NCBI GenBank assembly: GCA_013178275.1
Contig: JABLWZ010000028.1
Span: forward strand, 1 to 64,000
Direction: 5' to 3'
From: Bacillota bacterium
GTDB taxonomy: Bacteria; Bacillota; Ch66; Ch109
DNA: 64,000 bases
Shown: piece by piece, positions 59,930-64,000 of the stretch
How the letters are laid out: each line of letters starts with the position of its first letter
Numbering within the stretch: the first letter of the stretch is position 1
Notes under the pieces: model-generated
Databases searched by the model: none
Seen by the model: the letters and a program-made list of their open reading frames with translations, nothing else
Told to the model about the DNA's origin: nothing
Translations under genes and position numbers: made by a program

Positions 59930-60808
59930 CTAGACCTTTTTACCTGCTGGGGAGTTGGGGAAGAATAATGGCTCCCCATACTTGTCTTTGCCAAACTCCT
60001 TGACAAGCCTTTGGGCCTCCTCCGAGACCAGCCACTGGACAAAGGCGTTGGCCCCTTCCGAGTTGATGCCCTTCAGCTTTTGCGGGTTGACGGGTATCAA
60101 GGTTATATAGTTCAGCAGCAGTTCGTCCTTTTCCACCAGGACCGCGAGCTTGATCTTGTCCTTGGTCGTTATGTAGGTCGCGCGGTCCATCACCGTGTAA
60201 GCCTTCTGCTCATCGGTATAGAGCAGGGTGGGCACGTTCCCCTGGGCACCCTTTTCGTATATGCGGTACCAATCTCCCTGGGGCTTGATGCCGGCGGCCT
60301 CCCACAGTTCTTTTTCCTTGACGTTGGTCCCCGAGTTGTCCCCCCGGCTGATAAATTGGACCTTCTTGTCGGCGATCTTTTTCATCGCCGCGAGCGCCGA
60401 CTTCTCTCCCTTGATGCCGGCGGGGTCTTCGGCCGGGCCCATGATGACGAAGTCGTTAAACATGAAGTCGTACCTCTGGGTGCCGTAACCGTCAGCCACA
60501 AACTTCTCCTCCAGGGCCTTGGCATGGGTCAATACCAGGTCCACGCTGCCGGTCTGGCCGATCTTCAAGGCCTCCCCGGTACCCGCACCGACGTGCCGCA
60601 CCCGGACCCCGGTCTTCTTTTCGTAGGCATCCTCCAGGGCCGCCACGATCCCGGCGTCGATCGGGCCGATGGTGGAGGCCCAAATGACCTGCTGCTTCTG
60701 AGCGGGGGCGGGGGTGCTGGCGGGTTTAGAGCAGCCCGTCAAGACCGAACCCAGGATAAACGAAAACAGGAGCACGAAACTTACCTTAACAAGTTGGTTC
60801 TTTTTCAA
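59930..60808 (-). CDS. Divergent TupA-like substrate-binding lipoprotein
   Basis: A 292-residue lipoprotein (lipobox SVLTGC) with the TupA-type fold: VGAGTGEALKIGQTGSVDLVLTHA, NDFVIMGPAEDPAGIKG and FISRGDNSGTNVKEKELW. The normal tungstate-ligand motif ATTTSTKDTG is replaced by ASTIGPIDAG, so oxyanion selectivity may have changed. It is downstream of a canonical TupA gene by about 30 bases and probably shares its riboswitch-controlled transcript. No permease or ATPase gene is adjacent. GGGAGGGG precedes TTG 60808. Confidence 0.8.
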   Translation of the reverse strand: MKKNQLVKVSFVLLFSFILGSVLTGCSKPASTPAPAQKQQVIWASTIGPIDAGIVAALEDAYEKKTGVRVRHVGAGTGEALKIGQTGSVDLVLTHAKALEEKFVADGYGTQRYDFMFNDFVIMGPAEDPAGIKGEKSALAAMKKIADKKVQFISRGDNSGTNVKEKELWEAAGIKPQGDWYRIYEKGAQGNVPTLLYTDEQKAYTVMDRATYITTKDKIKLAVLVEKDELLLNYITLIPVNPQKLKGINSEGANAFVQWLVSEEAQRLVKEFGKDKYGEPLFFPNSPAGKKV

Positions 60809-60841
60809 CTAAACCCCTCCCACTAGATAACGATCAGGGAG

Positions 60842-61720
60842 TTACTTCCCCAGGTCTTCTTCCTTCTTGCCCGCGTCAGGATAGAAGAGCGACTGGCCGA
60901 ATTTGTCCTTTCCGAACTCGCTGATCGTCTTCTGGGTGTCGGGAGCGATCATGAACTCGACGAATGCCTTGGCTCCCGCGGCGTTTACCTTGGGGAACTT
61001 CTCGGGATTGACCTGCATCACGTGATAGATGTTGAGCAGGTTCTTCTCGCCTTCCACCATGATCTCCAGGCCGATATTCTTCTTCTGGGCCAGGTAGGTG
61101 GCGCGGTCGGTCAGGGTGTAGCCCTGCTTTTCATTGGCGATCAGGAGAGTCTGCCCCATCCCCTGTCCAGCCTCCTGGTACTCCTTGGTCCCCTTGGGGA
61201 CCTCGATCCCGGCGGCCTTCCAGAGCGACAGCTCCTTGGTATGGGTTCCCGAGTTGTCGCCGCGGGATATGAACATGCTCTTGGTCTCCACTATCTTCTT
61301 CAGCGCCTCCGCGCTGGTCTTAAGACCTTTCACCTTGGCCGGGTCGCCTGGAGGTCCCACCAGGATGAAGTCGTTGTGCATCACCAGCTGGTAGTTGATC
61401 CCCACCCCGTTCTGAACCCGGGTCTTCTCTTCCGCCGGGGAGTGAACCAGCAGCACGTCGGCCTCGCCCTTGTCCCCCATGGCCAGTGCCGCGCCGCTGC
61501 CCACCGCGACGGTCTTCACCTTATAACCGGTCTTCTGCTCAAATACGGGTATCAGCACATCCAGCAGCCCGGTGTCCTTGGTGCTGGTGGTGGTGGCCAG
61601 GATGAGTTCCTTGACCTCGCTCTTCACCTCTGCCGGCTGCTGCTTGGCCGCGCACCCGACGATGCTCATGGCAAACAGCGCCAGGATGATAATCCCGACC
61701 AGTCGTTTGTTTATCCGCAT
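60842..61720 (-). CDS. tupA: TupA: tungstate-binding lipoprotein
   Basis: A 292-residue ABC solute-binding lipoprotein (lipobox MSIVGC) with the TupA hallmarks: ATTTSTKDTGLLDVLIP, VAVGSGAALAMGDKGEADVLLVHSP, NDFILVGPPGDPAKVKG and FISRGDNSGTHTKELSLW. It binds tungstate with high affinity for delivery to TupBC, which must be encoded elsewhere. AGGAGGGA supports ATG 61720 over TTG 61729. The 200-base leader holds a likely molybdenum/tungsten-cofactor riboswitch. Tungsten supply fits the Sec-FdhA of this window. Confidence 0.88.
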   Translation of the reverse strand: MRINKRLVGIIILALFAMSIVGCAAKQQPAEVKSEVKELILATTTSTKDTGLLDVLIPVFEQKTGYKVKTVAVGSGAALAMGDKGEADVLLVHSPAEEKTRVQNGVGINYQLVMHNDFILVGPPGDPAKVKGLKTSAEALKKIVETKSMFISRGDNSGTHTKELSLWKAAGIEVPKGTKEYQEAGQGMGQTLLIANEKQGYTLTDRATYLAQKKNIGLEIMVEGEKNLLNIYHVMQVNPEKFPKVNAAGAKAFVEFMIAPDTQKTISEFGKDKFGQSLFYPDAGKKEEDLGK

Positions 61721-61918
61721 TTTACCCAATCCCTCCTAAAAGTTTTAAATATTTTTAGGACCCCGTCTTTCTACCATCATGCCTATCGACCGCGGTTCAA
61801 ACCTGGGAACGCCAAAAACTACCCTCCCCCCGGCTCAGATACTCAGGCTGAAGCAGGTGATAAACATTTATGGGTCGACCTGCACGGAAAGCACAAGCCG
61901 ACCCAAATAATGGACGAC

Positions 61919-62025
61919 GTAGGCACTCTCCTTTCCAAATGGGGGGCGCAGCCGTTTCCCGCCGCACCGTATCGGCCGGGCGTCCATACCCAGAGGCTCC
62001 AGGTCGCCCGGCTCGGAGAAGCTAC
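61919..62025 (-). promoter_or_regulatory. Likely Moco/Tuco-type riboswitch upstream of tupA
   Basis: On the minus strand GTAGCTTCTCC at the 5' end pairs with GGAGAGTGCCTAC at the 3' end (P1). Between them an 8-bp GCCGGGCG/CGCCCGGC stem carries AGCCGGGC...GCCCGGCCG, followed by ACGGTGCGGCGGGAAACGGC and GGAAAGGAGAG. This arrangement resembles what I recall of the molybdenum-cofactor RNA motif, which is known ahead of Mo/W-cofactor and tungstate transport genes. It lies 200 bases before tupA. A hairpin around 61871-61904 could be part of the expression platform. Confidence 0.65.
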
Positions 62026-62202
62026 ACTAATATGTTTAGCATTTTTTATTCTACATATGCTTTACAAAATCCTGCTTTAACCAGCAGTTTTGTTAATTAT
62101 GCCCTTTCCTCCCACTTATAGGTGCGGTATTGGTTGTTCACCCCGGAAGCTATATAATTTTACTCAGGCGCGGATTAAAATATGTCAAAAAGGGTGGCGC
62201 AC
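62026..62202 (+). other. Intergenic region before the HAD gene
   Basis: The AT-rich stretch 62035-62180 lies between the divergent tupA leader and the HAD gene and should contain both promoters. I see no hexamer pair strong enough to call, and no gene. Confidence 0.3.
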
Positions 62203-62850
62203 ATGAGGTATCAGGCTGTGTTATTCGACCTGGACGGCACGCTGATAGACACCATACCTTTAATCAGGTTCTCTTTCGAGCAGGTCTTCGCGAAGCTTTC
62301 TCTCCCCTGGGGGAACGGCGAGGTGCTGAAGACCATCGGTCTGCCGCTGCGGGAGGCGGCGGAACGCTTCGCGCCCACCCGGGTCGAGGAGTTCCTGTCC
62401 TTATACTCGATGCACCAGCAGAGCCGCCACCAGGAACTGACCAAGCTGTTTCCCGGGGCCTGGGAGACCCTGACCCGGCTGCGGGACCGGGGCTGCCTCA
62501 CCGCGGTGGTCACCTCCAAGCGCCGCTCCACCGCGCTCACCGGCCTGGCGCTGACCGGGATCGACGGACTGATCCAGGTGACGGTTTCGATCGACGACGT
62601 CACCCGGCCCAAGCCTGACGCGGAGCCGGTGCTGAGAGCCCTGGAGGTGCTGGGGGTAAAACCCGAAGACTCCGTCTACGTGGGCGACAGCTGGTACGAC
62701 ATCATCTCCGGCCGGGAGGCGGGGGTGACCACGGTAGGGGTGACCTGGGGGATGGCCTCCCGGGAGGAACTGGACGAGGCCGGGCCCGACTTCATCGTCA
62801 GCACCTGGGATGAGCTGCTCGCCGTTTTCTCCCTTCCTCCCCGGTACTGA
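62203..62850 (+). CDS. HAD-superfamily phosphatase (PpaX/Gph-like)
   Basis: A 215-residue HAD subfamily IA hydrolase: motif I LFDLDGTLIDT, motif II AVVTSKRRST, motif III Lys in VTRPKPDAEPVL, and motif IV VYVGDSWYDIISGREAG. The small helical cap is typical of PpaX pyrophosphatase and phosphoglycolate phosphatase. AAAGGGTGG favours ATG 62203; ATG 62182 is in frame. The substrate cannot be assigned. Confidence 0.85.
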   Translation: MRYQAVLFDLDGTLIDTIPLIRFSFEQVFAKLSLPWGNGEVLKTIGLPLREAAERFAPTRVEEFLSLYSMHQQSRHQELTKLFPGAWETLTRLRDRGCLTAVVTSKRRSTALTGLALTGIDGLIQVTVSIDDVTRPKPDAEPVLRALEVLGVKPEDSVYVGDSWYDIISGREAGVTTVGVTWGMASREELDEAGPDFIVSTWDELLAVFSLPPRY

Positions 62851-62959
62851 ACTAAAAAAGTTAAATACTGGTGTCACCGTTTTTCTGGTTGGTGCGTTAT
62901 AAAGATATATCCGGCCGGGATTGAACCGGGATGATGTTACATGGTTGGGAGGGTTTGGC

Positions 62960-64000
62960 ATGAGCAATACCTCAAGGCGCTTTTACTCAATAATGGCGGT
63001 CTTCCTGGCGGCGGCGATCGGGATCTCCTCCTCGATCTACGTCCTGGCCGCCCGGGGTGAGGAGTCCACCGGGCAGCAGGAGGACAGCCTGCCGGTGGTG
63101 GGGACGCTGGAAAACCTGAAAAAACTCCTGGAGCAGTCCCGTCCCCAGGGTTATCTCTACGATGAGGCCTTACCGATGATGCGGGCGGGCACGTCCAAGG
63201 AAACCGCGAACACCCAGGGCGCCGCGCCCGCGCCGGCCGCCGATGCCAACGACCATTCCACCACCAACCTGCAGGTGGCGGGGGTCGATGAGGCGGACCT
63301 GGTGAAAACCGACGGCGAATACATCTACCAGGTCAGCAAACAGCAGGTGGTCATCGCCCGCGCCTATCCCCCGGACCAGATGAGCGTCGCCAGTGTGATA
63401 AAGTACAACCCCGGGCAGATGACCCCGCAGGAGATCTACCTGGACGAGAGCCGCCTGGTGGTGATAGGCTCCGCCGCGAACAACGTGTACTACGAATATG
63501 AGGCGAACTCGAAAGGCCTCTCGATCGTTTCCCCGTATCCCCCGTATCAGAACAAGCAGACCATGAAGGCGATAGTCTATGACATAACCGACCGGGCCAA
63601 CGTCAAACAGATACGCGAGGTGGAGCTGGAGGGAGGGTACCTCTCCTCCCGCAAGATCGACTCGGCGCTCTACCTGGTGGCCCAGAAGAACATCTACTAC
63701 TATGCCGGCCAGCCCCGCGAGAGCGACTCGTCACTCGGCGTGTCCTACCGGGACAGCGCCGCGGGGAGCGGCTTCATACCGATCGGCTATGACCAGATAC
63801 GGTACTTCCCGGACTTTGTGGAGCCGAACTACGTGATCATCGCCGGGCTCGACCTGAACCAGCCCGAGGTGTCGGCCCAGACCAGCGTCTACCTGGGAGC
63901 GGGTGACAGCATCTACGCCTCCCGGGAGAACCTCTACGTGGCGGTCACCACCCAGAACTACAGCGGCCCGATCATCCTCAAGGACCTCCCGGCCCCGGCC
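62960..64000 (+). CDS. Secreted beta-propeller protein, truncated by the window end
   Basis: An open frame of 347 codons to the right edge. An N-terminal membrane/signal segment (MAVFLAAAIGISSSIYVLAA) is followed by an acidic linker, then STTNLQVAGVDEADLVKTDGEYIYQVS, the signature of secreted proteins with a C-terminal beta-propeller domain. Repeats of strand-rich sequence follow (IYLDESRLVVIGSA, KAIVYDITDRANVKQIREVELEG). GGGAGGG precedes ATG 62960. Function is unknown; the family is extracytoplasmic. The end of the gene lies outside the window. Confidence 0.8.
   Translation, partial: MSNTSRRFYSIMAVFLAAAIGISSSIYVLAARGEESTGQQEDSLPVVGTLENLKKLLEQSRPQGYLYDEALPMMRAGTSKETANTQGAAPAPAADANDHSTTNLQVAGVDEADLVKTDGEYIYQVSKQQVVIARAYPPDQMSVASVIKYNPGQMTPQEIYLDESRLVVIGSAANNVYYEYEANSKGLSIVSPYPPYQNKQTMKAIVYDITDRANVKQIREVELEGGYLSSRKIDSALYLVAQKNIYYYAGQPRESDSSLGVSYRDSAAGSGFIPIGYDQIRYFPDFVEPNYVIIAGLDLNQPEVSAQTSVYLGAGDSIYASRENLYVAVTTQNYSGPIILKDLPAPA

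Overview
The window looks like chromosome of an anaerobic, GC-rich Clostridia-type bacterium (Bacillota). Shine-Dalgarno sequences are strong, TTG starts are frequent, and there are two [FeFe]-hydrogenases, a selenocysteine formate dehydrogenase, NfnAB, a heterodisulfide reductase-like/Flx complex, tungstate-binding lipoproteins and a cytochrome bd oxidase. This fits an acetogenic or syntrophic, hydrogen- and formate-exchanging lifestyle. I cannot name the genus from sequence alone.

Layout. 1-2594 is AT-rich mobile DNA: the tail of an IS630-type transposase, a decayed transglutaminase-like gene, and a large serine recombinase. It abuts, and appears to have broken, a yyaL/DUF255 gene (to 4507). 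4809-8851 holds a membrane glycosyltransferase, an adenine deaminase-family amidohydrolase and an unrecognised protein. 9224-29340 is an electron-transfer island: NfnAB; a formate dehydrogenase operon (NuoE-like, a NuoF-NfnB-like fusion, Sec-FdhA, and an FNT formate channel); a paralogous operon with the same two diaphorase genes but an [FeFe]-hydrogenase in place of FdhA; then, convergent, a conventional HydABC-type hydrogenase. After an ECF-type membrane protein, 30315-37076 (minus) is a seven-gene operon hdrC-hdrB-hdrA-flxD-flxC-flxB-flxA. In it hdrA and flxD each contain an in-frame UGA exactly where relatives have a cluster-ligand cysteine, with a stem-loop just downstream.

37481-43153 carries a small secreted protein, DedA, a MinD-like ATPase with an in-frame UGA, a secreted HtrA-like protease and CydAB. 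43591-48058 (minus) is an ECF sigma/anti-sigma/ABC exporter/hydrolase cluster. 48198-53290 has a CoA-transferase, a polar amino-acid ABC transporter and a frameshifted EamA permease. 53864-57710 (minus) is a branched-chain amino-acid ABC operon without LivF. The end holds another EamA permease, a DUF1284 protein, a YiiX-like papain-fold protein, two tandem TupA-type lipoproteins behind a likely molybdenum/tungsten-cofactor riboswitch, a HAD phosphatase and a truncated beta-propeller protein.

How the parts fit (inference). The three NuoE/NuoF diaphorase sets, NfnAB and Hdr-Flx can exchange electrons among NADH, NADPH, ferredoxin, hydrogen, formate and a thiol/disulfide couple. The FNT channel moves formate, and the Tup proteins and riboswitch would serve the tungsten/molybdenum need of FdhA. 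Selenium enters at three points: FdhA, HdrA and FlxD. Two copies of a roughly 264-bp repeat with 10-bp inverted termini lie about 10 kb apart in opposite orientation. Several structured leaders suggest RNA-level control.
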